Positions 48,500 to 56,428 of a stretch of DNA of 64,000 nt are shown here, piece after piece. Position 1 is the stretch's first letter. Each line of letters begins with the position of its first letter. A program made the translations under genes and the position numbers. Origin of the DNA: an uncultured Mollicutes bacterium (GTDB taxonomy: Bacteria > Bacillota_I > Bacilli_A > RF39 > UBA660); the NCBI GenBank assembly GCA_900550145.1, contig URRF01000002.1:1-64000 (forward strand), in the 5' to 3' direction. The notes under the pieces are model-generated. The model saw only the letters and a list, made by a program, of their open reading frames with translations, searched no databases and had not been told where the DNA came from.

Positions 48500-50221
48500 A
48501 TGAATGATATTATATTGTTAATTGTTACTTATTATATTCTAGCCATTCTATTAATAATATTAGTACTTAATTTAATACAATATGCAAGTAAAAAGAAATA
48601 TAAAGGCGAATTAGATAATTTAGATGTTGAAAAAAATGAAATAATAGACGCTCCTATAATGACGGAATTATCCAAAGTAGAGAGTTTAACTAAAACAAAA
48701 TCTATAAAAGAAAAATATATACTTTGGAAAAAAGAAATAGATGACATAAAAGAAAAAATGACAATAGATGTTAATGATATGATATTAGAAGCAGATTTGT
48801 TCTTAGAACAAAAAGATTTTAAAGATTATCTAAGTAAAAAAACAAATATAGAAATTAAATTATACGAAGCAAAAGAATTAAAAGCAAGATTATTAAAAGA
48901 AATAAAAGAAATAACTCTTAGTGAAGAGAGAAATCGTATAATGATAACAGATTTAAAAACAAAATTTAGAGATATAATACACATATTTGAAACAACTAAA
49001 GATACTTTTGAACCAGTAACTAAACCAGTTGAATTGCAGATAGAAAATATAGAAAAAATGTTTCAAGATTTTGAAGTATTTATGGAAAAACAAGATTATG
49101 TAGAAGCAAACAAAATAGTAGATATAATAGATACACTTATTAAACATTTAGAAACAATTGTAGATGAAATACCAGGTGCACTTGCACTTGCACTTACAAT
49201 TATTCCAAAAAGGATTGCAGAATTAAAAAGTTCATATGAAAACATGGTTAAAAATGGTTATCAATTAGATTATCTAAATATTGAGTATAATATGGAAGAA
49301 ATAGATAAAAAGATACAAGATATAATGTCAAGAATAAGAGTATTGAATTTAGAAGATGTACTATTTGAACTAAAAACAATGTTAGAATATACTGATTCAG
49401 TATTTACAGATTTCGAAAGAGAAAAATTAGCAAGAAAAGAATATGAAGATTCAATAACAATATTCAAATCAAAAGTAAATAAAATAAATGATGTAATGAA
49501 TAAATTATATGGGAGAGTAGTAGATGCTAAATATAATTATAAATTATCAGAAGAACAACTTAGTTCATTAGATGAATTAAGTAGTGAGTTACTATCTTTA
49601 GATGAAGATTTTAATAAACTATATGATACGACTAAAACATCTAGTTTCCCATATACAAGATTAAATAAGGAATTAGAATTACTTATTATCAAATTATCCA
49701 GTGTAGAAGAAAAACTAGATAATTATATGCAATCAATAGGAAATATGCAAGAAGATGAAAAAAGAGCAAGAGAACAACTTACTGATATGGAAAACTTATT
49801 AGAAAGTTCAAAATCTAAAATGAGAGAATATAAACTTCCATTAATACCTAACATATATTTTATTGAATTAAAAGAAGCTATTGAAGCATTAAGAGAAGTA
49901 ACAAAAGAATTAGATAAAAAACCAATAAATATAGATATATTAAATACAAGAGTAGATACAGCACGTGATTTAGTATTTAAATTGCATAATACATCAAATG
50001 AATTAGTTAAAACAGCAATATTAGCAGAAAATGCAATAATGTATGGAAATAGATATAGAGCAAAAAAACAATATGTTGACGATGGACTTAATAAAGCAGA
50101 ATTATTATTCATAAAAGGTGAATATAAAAAAGCATTAGAGTTATCTTTAAACACAATTGATATAATTGAACCAGGTATATACAAGAAATTACTTGGATTA
50201 TATGAAAAAGATTCTAAATGA
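48500..50221 (+). CDS. ezrA: Septation ring formation regulator EzrA
   Basis: 573 residues from ATG 48500 (ATAGGAGGAATTT upstream); the in-frame extension to 48467 is rejected. One N-terminal span (about 3-23), KKKYKGELDNLDVEKNEI, then long cytoplasmic spectrin-like coiled-coil repeats (WKKEIDDI, PKRIAELKSSYENMVKNGY) and a C-terminal end with RYRAKKQYVDDGLNKAELLF and KGEYKKALELSLNTIDIIEPG (last two quoted as YKKALELSLNTIDIIEPG). EzrA binds FtsZ at the membrane and limits Z-ring formation. Divergent from rpsD; a terminator overlaps its stop. Confidence 0.93.
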   Translation: MNDIILLIVTYYILAILLIILVLNLIQYASKKKYKGELDNLDVEKNEIIDAPIMTELSKVESLTKTKSIKEKYILWKKEIDDIKEKMTIDVNDMILEADLFLEQKDFKDYLSKKTNIEIKLYEAKELKARLLKEIKEITLSEERNRIMITDLKTKFRDIIHIFETTKDTFEPVTKPVELQIENIEKMFQDFEVFMEKQDYVEANKIVDIIDTLIKHLETIVDEIPGALALALTIIPKRIAELKSSYENMVKNGYQLDYLNIEYNMEEIDKKIQDIMSRIRVLNLEDVLFELKTMLEYTDSVFTDFEREKLARKEYEDSITIFKSKVNKINDVMNKLYGRVVDAKYNYKLSEEQLSSLDELSSELLSLDEDFNKLYDTTKTSSFPYTRLNKELELLIIKLSSVEEKLDNYMQSIGNMQEDEKRAREQLTDMENLLESSKSKMREYKLPLIPNIYFIELKEAIEALREVTKELDKKPINIDILNTRVDTARDLVFKLHNTSNELVKTAILAENAIMYGNRYRAKKQYVDDGLNKAELLFIKGEYKKALELSLNTIDIIEPGIYKKLLGLYEKDSK

Positions 50222-50234
50222 TTTAGAATTTTTT
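50211..50234 (+). terminator. Terminator of ezrA
   Basis: ATTCTAAA (50211-50218) with TTTAGAAT (50222-50229), the TGA stop forming the loop, followed by T residues. Confidence 0.85.
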
Positions 50235-50268
50235 TATACAAATAAAATATAATTTATTAGGTGGTTTG

Positions 50269-51102
50269 ATGAAAAAGAAAATAGAATATATTTTAATGTT
50301 AATTCTTTTTGCATTAAGTTTAATTTATACAAATTCAGCAACAAATATAATAAAAAAAGAAGATCCAATAATGAAAAGTATTATGAAAAATAAAAATGCA
50401 TATAAAATAGAAAGTGTTAATGCAAAAATAGAAAATGATACAATTACTCCTGGTGTAAATGGTTGCGAAGTTGATATAAATAAAAGTTACCAAAATATGA
50501 AAAAAATAAACGAATATACTGATAAAATGCTTAAATATAAAGATTTAATACCAGAAATAACAATTAGTAATGTATATAATAAATATATAACAAATGGAAA
50601 TGATACAAAAAGAGAAGTTTCAATAATTGTAAACATAGATGAAAAAATAGATGAAGTAGTTACTATGGCAAATGATAACAAAATAAAAATAAATATGTTC
50701 CTAGATAGTGAAATGCTAAAAAATGGACCAATTAAAATAGAAAAAACTTATATTCATATATATAACGGAGGAGTTAATAACAATTACGATGATATAACTA
50801 TTGAATGGATGAATGACATAATAGAAGATAACTATAATGAATCAAAATACTGTATAAATAAAAACAAAAACGATAATAATTTAATGATATGTGCAAGAAA
50901 TAAAATGCATACGATAAATCCAAACTTAATAGTAATGCATTCTAATTTATACAATATTAAATCATTAATAACAAATGGAAGTATAATATATTTTGATAAA
51001 AACAATATAAATAATATAAAAAGTATCTCTAATTATATATTATCAAAGGGTTATAAGATAGTATTCCTAGATGAACTTTTAAATGAAAAAACTTGTAAAT
51101 AG
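50269..51102 (+). CDS. Membrane-anchored protein, degenerate polysaccharide-deacetylase-like
   Basis: 277 residues with an N-terminal signal-anchor (YILMLILFALSLIY). The outside part follows a NodB-like order: VSIIVNIDEKIDEVVTMAND, MFLDSEMLKN, a substrate-edge region, NLIVMHSNLYN, SIIYFDKNNINNIKSISNYI and LSKGYKIVFLDELL, which resembles the last strands of deacetylases (GyrxvtldeLL). The catalytic Asp-Asp-His-His set is not seen, so it is probably not an active deacetylase. AGGTGG lies four bases before the ATG. Between ezrA and the RNase J-like gene, flanked by terminators. Confidence 0.6.
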   Translation: MKKKIEYILMLILFALSLIYTNSATNIIKKEDPIMKSIMKNKNAYKIESVNAKIENDTITPGVNGCEVDINKSYQNMKKINEYTDKMLKYKDLIPEITISNVYNKYITNGNDTKREVSIIVNIDEKIDEVVTMANDNKIKINMFLDSEMLKNGPIKIEKTYIHIYNGGVNNNYDDITIEWMNDIIEDNYNESKYCINKNKNDNNLMICARNKMHTINPNLIVMHSNLYNIKSLITNGSIIYFDKNNINNIKSISNYILSKGYKIVFLDELLNEKTCK

Positions 51103-51110
51103 CAGAAATG

Positions 51111-51137
51111 AAGATTGAATAATCAATCTTTTATTTT
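51111..51137 (+). terminator. Terminator
   Basis: AAGATTGA (51111-51118) with TCAATCTT (51123-51130), then TTATTTTTTAT. Confidence 0.8.
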
Positions 51138-51190
51138 TTATAATTTACAACTTTTTTACACCCATATATTAAACATAAATATTACTACAA

Positions 51191-51219
51191 TTGATTTTTA
51201 TCTTTTTTTTTGCTATAAT
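51191..51219 (+). promoter_or_regulatory. Promoter of the RNase J-like gene
   Basis: TTGATT at 51191-51196 and TATAAT at 51214-51219, spacer 17; a small hairpin AATGC-TTAC-GCATT lies just downstream. Confidence 0.8.
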
Positions 51220-51260
51220 GCTTACGCATTGTCTTTTTAATTTGGAAAGAAGGTTATAAA

Positions 51261-52904
51261 ATGAGTAAAATTAAAATTTTTAGTTTGGGCGGATTAAATG
51301 AAAATTCAAAAAACATGTACGTTGTTGAAGTTGATGAAGACATTTTCGTTTTTGAAGCAGGACTTAAATATGCAGATGATAAGTTTTTAGGTGTTGACTA
51401 TATAATACCTGATTATAGTTATATAAAAAATAATATAAAAAGAGTAAGAGGAATATTTATAACTCACCCACACTCTGAACAAATAGGGGCTTTAGGTGAT
51501 ATAGTAAGTGAATTGCCAAATATAAAAATATATGGTACAAAATTTACAATTGATTTTATTAAAAGATTACTTAATGATCACAATGTAGTTGCAAATAACC
51601 TAATAGAAATTTCTCCACATAAAAAAATAAACTTTGGAAATGTCAGTATATTTCCAATAGCAATTACACATTCACTTCCTGACAATGTTGGATATGTAAT
51701 AAACACAAGTGATGGAGCGATTGTATATACAGGAAGTTTTATATTTGATCCTACTATGAGAGGTAGTTTTAAAACGGATATAGGTAAACTTGCATATGTA
51801 GGAAAACAAGGCGTATTATGCCTAATGAGTGAATCATTATATGCAGATAAAAAGGGCTTTACAAGTCCTAACCATAGAATATTGCCTTTAATAAACGAAA
51901 CTATGATAAGAAGAGAAGGAAGAATAATATTTAATATATTTTCTAACAATATATGTCGTATACAAGAACTATTTGATGCATTAAGTAAAAGCGTAAGAAA
52001 AATTGTTATAATGGGAAAAACTTTACAAGGTACCATTAAATATTTATTAGATAATAACTATTTATTTATAGAAAGAGAAAAAATAGGAGATTTATCAAAT
52101 CTAGATGACAAAGATGTTGTAATACTTACTTCATCAGATAATGAAAGACCGTTTTCTAACTTAGATAGAATTCTTAATGGATATGACAAATACGTAAAAA
52201 TAAAAAATACTGATACAGTATTTTTCCTAGATTCTATTACTGATTCAGTAGAAAGAAGTGCAGTTAGAATATTTGATAGCATATCAAGAACAGGAGCAGA
52301 AGTAGTAACTTTATCAAAAGAAAAAATTACTTACCACGCATCAAGTGAAGATTTAATGCTTATGCTAGATTTAATAAGTCCAGAATATTATTTTCCAGTA
52401 ATGGGTGAATATCGCCATCAAGTAGCAAATGCAAATGTAGCAGGCAAGATAGGAATACCAAAAGAAAAAATACTATTAAAACAAAATGGTGATGTAGTAC
52501 AGTTCCAAGATGGAAAATTAGTAGATAATTTCGAACATATAAACGTTGATGAAATAATGATAGATGGTACATCAAGCGAAGACATAGGAGAATTAGTACT
52601 TAAAGATAGAGAAATGTTAAGTGATAATGGTATTGTAATAGTATGTGCAACTCTTGATAAGAAAACAAAAAAAGTATTAGCAGGTCCAGTTATACTTACA
52701 AGAGGATTTGTTTATGTAAAAGACAGTGCAGATCTTATCAAAGAGATAGAAAGAATATCATTAGAAAAAATAATTGAAAATACAAATAACAATTATGTAG
52801 AATTTAATAAAATTAAAAATGCTATAAGAGAAGAAGTAGGTAAATACTTATATTATGAAACAGAGTGTAAACCAATGATTATTACAGTAATACAAGAGGT
52901 TTAA
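51261..52904 (+). CDS. RNase J-type protein with degenerate active site (J2-like)
   Basis: 547 residues, full RNase J length: beta-lactamase core, beta-CASP insertion (VLTSSDNERPFSNLDRI), and C-terminal domain (GLVVCATLDKKTKKV-like DNGIVIVCATLDKKTKKVLAG). Metal-ligand motifs are changed: HGHEDH is HPHSEQ (69-74), HTGDFKFD is YTGSFIFD, and PVHGEYRH is PVMGEYRH, while ITHSLPDNVGY is kept. In Bacillus RNase J2 is likewise weakened and works as partner of active J1 in mRNA decay, so this is best read as a J2-like non-catalytic subunit; a J1 gene is not in the window. AAAGAAGG precedes the ATG; own promoter. Confidence 0.88.
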   Translation: MSKIKIFSLGGLNENSKNMYVVEVDEDIFVFEAGLKYADDKFLGVDYIIPDYSYIKNNIKRVRGIFITHPHSEQIGALGDIVSELPNIKIYGTKFTIDFIKRLLNDHNVVANNLIEISPHKKINFGNVSIFPIAITHSLPDNVGYVINTSDGAIVYTGSFIFDPTMRGSFKTDIGKLAYVGKQGVLCLMSESLYADKKGFTSPNHRILPLINETMIRREGRIIFNIFSNNICRIQELFDALSKSVRKIVIMGKTLQGTIKYLLDNNYLFIEREKIGDLSNLDDKDVVILTSSDNERPFSNLDRILNGYDKYVKIKNTDTVFFLDSITDSVERSAVRIFDSISRTGAEVVTLSKEKITYHASSEDLMLMLDLISPEYYFPVMGEYRHQVANANVAGKIGIPKEKILLKQNGDVVQFQDGKLVDNFEHINVDEIMIDGTSSEDIGELVLKDREMLSDNGIVIVCATLDKKTKKVLAGPVILTRGFVYVKDSADLIKEIERISLEKIIENTNNNYVEFNKIKNAIREEVGKYLYYETECKPMIITVIQEV

Positions 52905-53137
52905 ACTCTTTTTTATTCTCCAAAAAAAGAACAAGAAAGACTGCAAATGATTACAAAGGTAAACCAATAAACTTTGATTTAATTGATTATAAACTAAATG
53001 ATAGTTCTCATAATATGAGAGTATTCAAATAAAACAAATTTAATAATTTCACATCGAAGCTTTATTAAAGCCCTTCATTTAATCAAAAAAACTCTATTCT
53101 TTACAAATATGAGGAAAGATGCTGATGTATTTGGAAC
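52905..53137 (+). other. Gap with a 3'-gene remnant and IS edge
   Basis: After rnj-like, an open frame without a start reads NDYKGKPINFDLIDYKLNDS and ends SHNMRVFK at TAA near 53032; this looks like the last 30 codons of an unknown lost gene. A weak hairpin GAAGCTTTA/TAAAGCCCTTC follows. Nothing else is recognisable up to the truncated end of the IS3-type transposase gene. Confidence 0.35.
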
Positions 53138-53938
53138 TTACTTTTTAACACTACAAAAGAATATATGGTAAACAATTTTTATCCAACCGTTAATAGATTC
53201 CATAGCACCATTTTCAGTTGGAGAACCTGGCTTAGAAACAGAATGTATGATATTATATAGGTATAAAGATTCATTGAAACTTTTAGAGCAGTACACGGAA
53301 CCTTGGTCTGAGTGGATGATCATTTCAAGGTCTGTGTACTTTTTATTTTTTTCTTCAATAAGCATAGACATAGCAATAAGATAAGCATCAGGATTGCCTT
53401 TTTTATTTGATAAATAGTAAGCAACTATTTCGTTATTAAATAAGTCCATATAAAGTGTAAGCTCATAATAATGTTTATTTGCCAAAAAAGCAGTCATATC
53501 AGTAACAATAAGCTGAAAAGGCCTTAAAGGATTTAATTCAGCTAAAATGTAATTAAGAAAGTTTTTAAGCTCACGATTTACTTTTTTACCAAACCTTTTA
53601 AAATGTTTAGAAGCAGATTTAATATTAAGAAATTTACATATTTTGTGAGCATAATTATCAGAGTAAACGATACCGTTATCTAATCTAATTTTAGCATTTA
53701 ACCAGCGATAGCCATGAGAAGGATATCTCTTATGATATTCCTCAAATTCTCTGCAAGCATAAGATCTACTTAATTCTCTTTGAGAAGGATTGTTTCTTCT
53801 ACCTAACCATTTATAAAAACCAGAACGGTTAATACTCATTTCTTTACACAAAGCATTGATAGAATATTTATTAGATAATTCCAAAATTACTTCATATTTT
53901 TTTTGGAGGAAGTAACGAATACCTTTTTTCCGTACCAC
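53138..53938 (-). pseudogene. IS3-family transposase OrfB, C-terminally truncated
   Basis: 266 residues from GTG 53938 (AAAGGAGGTG overlapping). HTH_21-like start INALCKEMSINRSGFYKWLG, then an rve integrase core with DDE residues: LIVTDMTAF (D), MIIHSDQGSVYCS (D), PGSPTENGAMESINGWIK (E). The usual 30-50 residues after the last Glu (LxxYNxxRxHxxLGxxxP) are replaced by IVYHIFFCSVKK, so the 3' end is lost. It is fused to OrfA by a possible -1 frameshift on A6G (CGGAAAAAAGG) as in IS3 elements. Probably inactive. Confidence 0.9.
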
Positions 53939-54241
53939 CTCCTTTCACAGTGTAAGCTTTTTTTAATCTAGCAATCTCAATATCCTTTTTCATAATAATA
54001 TTTTTAAGTTCATCTTTGTTAAGGTCGTCATAATTAATATCATTGTCATTATTAACAGGATTAAAATCATAAACTATTTCAGTGACATGGTCAAACAGTG
54101 AGGATTTTTATTGTAAGAAGTAATCCATTTTTCTAATATTTTAATAGGGATATTATATTCATTAGCAGTTTTCAATGTTGAAAAATGATTAATGCAAATA
54201 TTTTCACAAATTTTCTTTTTAAGTTCACGACTATGTAGCAT
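53892..54241 (-). pseudogene. IS3-family OrfA, frameshifted
   Basis: OrfA proper starts at ATG 54241 with AAGGAGG at 54250-54256: MLHSRELKKKICENICINHF, STLKTANEYNIPIKILEKWI (helix-turn-helix). A one-base loss in the A5 run at 54105-54109 shifts the frame; beyond it the other frame continues SLFDHVTEIVYDFNPVNNDN to ELKNIIMKKDIEIARLKKAY and ends at TGA 53892 inside orfB. The open frame also extends upstream to 54340 through a 63-bp copy of tadC. Length 350 bases, not a multiple of three, agrees with one lost base. Confidence 0.8.
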
Positions 54242-54257
54242 ATTTAATTCCTCCTTA

Positions 54258-54320
54258 TTGTCTAAAAATGCAGTATTTTCTTGCATAAATTGTCCACTAT
54301 TTATTTTTTTATTCTTCTCT
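54258..54320 (-). repeat. 63-bp copy of tadC coding sequence next to the IS
   Basis: Same as 28539-28601 (opposite strand) except one base. It encodes EKNKKINSGQFMQENTAFLD in the frame continuous with OrfA, just upstream of the OrfA ribosome site. Confidence 0.9.
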
Positions 54321-54341
54321 TTATAATTTTCTTTAGACATA

Positions 54342-54507
54342 TATATATTACACCTTTCTTTATTTTACTTATAATAAGTGTAATATTTTTATATGTCCTT
54401 TTCAATGTAACTTTGTTGCACTTCAGAAAAAAATTTTCCATTTTTTAAAAATTTGACAAAACATAATAAAAATGCTAGAATATGACCTAAAAAAAGGGGG
54501 ATTTTAA
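54342..54507. other. IS outer edge and intergenic DNA
   Basis: Contains CACTTATAATAAGTGTAATA (imperfect palindrome on the OrfA side) and GTAACTTTGTTGCACTTCAG, perhaps the IS end, but the matching inverted repeat was not found on the other side. AAAAAAAGGGGGA at about 54490-54502 is the ribosome site of the next gene. Confidence 0.4.
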
Positions 54508-56373
54508 ATGAATACTAAAGATTTAAAATTATTAAAACAAAAGTTACAAACATTAAATGAATTAGAAACAAAAGAAAGAGATAAATATTTAAGAGATATT
54601 GCACTAGGAAAAATATATGGACCACAAACAAATTATCCATCAATCGATAAATCATGGTTAAAATATTATCCAGAATCTGCTATTGATGAAGAAATACCAC
54701 AAATGAAAGCATATGACTATGTACATGAGAATAATAAACATAATTTAGATGATATTTGTTTATCATATTTAGGTAATAATATACCTTATAAAGAATTATT
54801 TAAAAATATAGAAATGGTTGCTAAATCATTTAAAGAATTAGGCATTAAAAAAGGCGATATTGTTACTATGGCAATGGCAACAACACCTGAAATGGTATAT
54901 ATTTTATATGCTTTAAATAGAATAGGTGCATGTGTTAATGCAATAGATCCAAGATTAAAACAAGAGGAAATAAAACAAAAAATAAATGATTCAAAATCAA
55001 AAATGTTTATTGGATTAGACATGGCTGTAGAAAAAATATATGATATAAAAGATGAAACTACTATAAAAGAAATTGTTAGTGTTTCTCCATTCCAATCCGC
55101 ATCACCAATAATAAAGCTTTTAACAAAATTTAAAAGAAATAAAAGAAATGATATTAAATCATGGGATGAGTTTATATTAAATGGCCAAAAATATAATGGA
55201 TTAATAGATGAAAAGTTTACTACTAATGAGCCAGTAATTATTTTATATACAGGTGGAACTACAGGGGAACCAAAAGGAGTTACATTAACAAATGAAAATT
55301 TAAATACAATGGCTATGACACAAATAATTTCAGAATTTAATTTAAAAAGACAAGATTTATTTTTAAATTTTTTGCCACCATTTTCTGCATATTCAATTGT
55401 TAATGCGATTCATGATCCATTGGTTCTTGGCTTTAAAACAATATTAGTACCAAAGTTTGAAGCAAAAGATTTCCCTAGATTAATGGCAAAATATAAGCCA
55501 AACCACGTTCTAAGTGGCCCTATTTTATGGGAATACATGATGAAAGATAAAAAGTATTCTAATACAGATTTATCTAATTTAAAATCACCAATTTCAGGTG
55601 GTGATGCATTATCTGTTGAAAAAGAAACAGAAATAAATAAATATCTAAAAGATAGAGGATGTAAGTATAAATTACAACAAGGTTATGGAATGACCGAAGT
55701 TTCTGCAGCAGCATGTTATTCTATGGAAAAATCTTATTCACTTGGAAGTGTTGGAATTCCTTACGTAAAAAATAATGTTGCTATTGTAGATTCAGATAAT
55801 GAACTAGAAACAAATCAAATTGGAGAAATAAAAATATCCACACCAACTATGATGAAGGGATATTATAATAACGAAAGGGCTACAAATGAAATCATAAAAG
55901 TTGGTTTAGATGGAAAAAGATGGATTGAAACAGGAGATTTAGGTTATATTGACAAATCAGGAAGAGTTTATGTTATTGGAAGAAAAAAACGTATGATTGT
56001 TAGATCAGGTAATAAATTATTTCCAAGTAATATAGAAAACCTATTAGTTTCTATGCAAGAAATATCACAGTGTTCTATAGTTGGAATGCCAGATGAAAAA
56101 GAAAAAACTGTTCCAGTCGCACATATTGTATTATCTGATAATTGTAAAAATATATCAAAAGAAAATCTAAAAGAACAAATAGAAAAATTAATTTCTAGTA
56201 GTTTTCCAGAATTTAATATTCCAAAAAAATATATTTTTAGAGATGAATTACCTTTAACAGGTATGTCAAAAATAGATTTCAAACAATTAGAATTAGAAAG
56301 CTTAGAATTTATTGATAATAAAAGTGATTTAATTGTTTTGAATGAAGAAGAAAAAAATTTAATTAAAAAATAA
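54508..56373 (+). CDS. AMP-forming acyl-CoA synthetase/ligase-like enzyme
   Basis: 621 residues of the ANL superfamily: P-loop ILYTGGTTGEPKGVTLTN (about 246-263), FLPPFSAYS, A5 region QQGYGMTEVSAA, ETGDLGYID (A7), GRKKRMIVRSGNKLFP (A8) and the catalytic Lys in LTGMSKIDFKQLE (A10). It activates a carboxylate as an acyl-adenylate and passes it to CoA or a carrier; the substrate is unknown. The lipid acyltransferase two genes later suggests a fatty or other acyl substrate. AAAAGGGGGA before the ATG. A terminator separates it from the kinase gene. Confidence 0.92.
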   Translation: MNTKDLKLLKQKLQTLNELETKERDKYLRDIALGKIYGPQTNYPSIDKSWLKYYPESAIDEEIPQMKAYDYVHENNKHNLDDICLSYLGNNIPYKELFKNIEMVAKSFKELGIKKGDIVTMAMATTPEMVYILYALNRIGACVNAIDPRLKQEEIKQKINDSKSKMFIGLDMAVEKIYDIKDETTIKEIVSVSPFQSASPIIKLLTKFKRNKRNDIKSWDEFILNGQKYNGLIDEKFTTNEPVIILYTGGTTGEPKGVTLTNENLNTMAMTQIISEFNLKRQDLFLNFLPPFSAYSIVNAIHDPLVLGFKTILVPKFEAKDFPRLMAKYKPNHVLSGPILWEYMMKDKKYSNTDLSNLKSPISGGDALSVEKETEINKYLKDRGCKYKLQQGYGMTEVSAAACYSMEKSYSLGSVGIPYVKNNVAIVDSDNELETNQIGEIKISTPTMMKGYYNNERATNEIIKVGLDGKRWIETGDLGYIDKSGRVYVIGRKKRMIVRSGNKLFPSNIENLLVSMQEISQCSIVGMPDEKEKTVPVAHIVLSDNCKNISKENLKEQIEKLISSSFPEFNIPKKYIFRDELPLTGMSKIDFKQLELESLEFIDNKSDLIVLNEEEKNLIKK

Positions 56374-56403
56374 GGATTATATTTTATAAAATATAGTCCT
56401 TTT
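56372..56403 (+). terminator. Terminator
   Basis: AAGGATTATATTTT with AAAATATAGTCCTT (56372-56401), overlapping the stop codon, then T residues. Confidence 0.85.
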
Positions 56404-56428
56404 GTGATATACTTATGTAGGTGGTAGT

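Noticed and set aside
53138..54241. Intact, active IS element
   Set aside because: OrfA has a frameshift, OrfB lacks its C-terminus, and matching terminal inverted repeats were not found.
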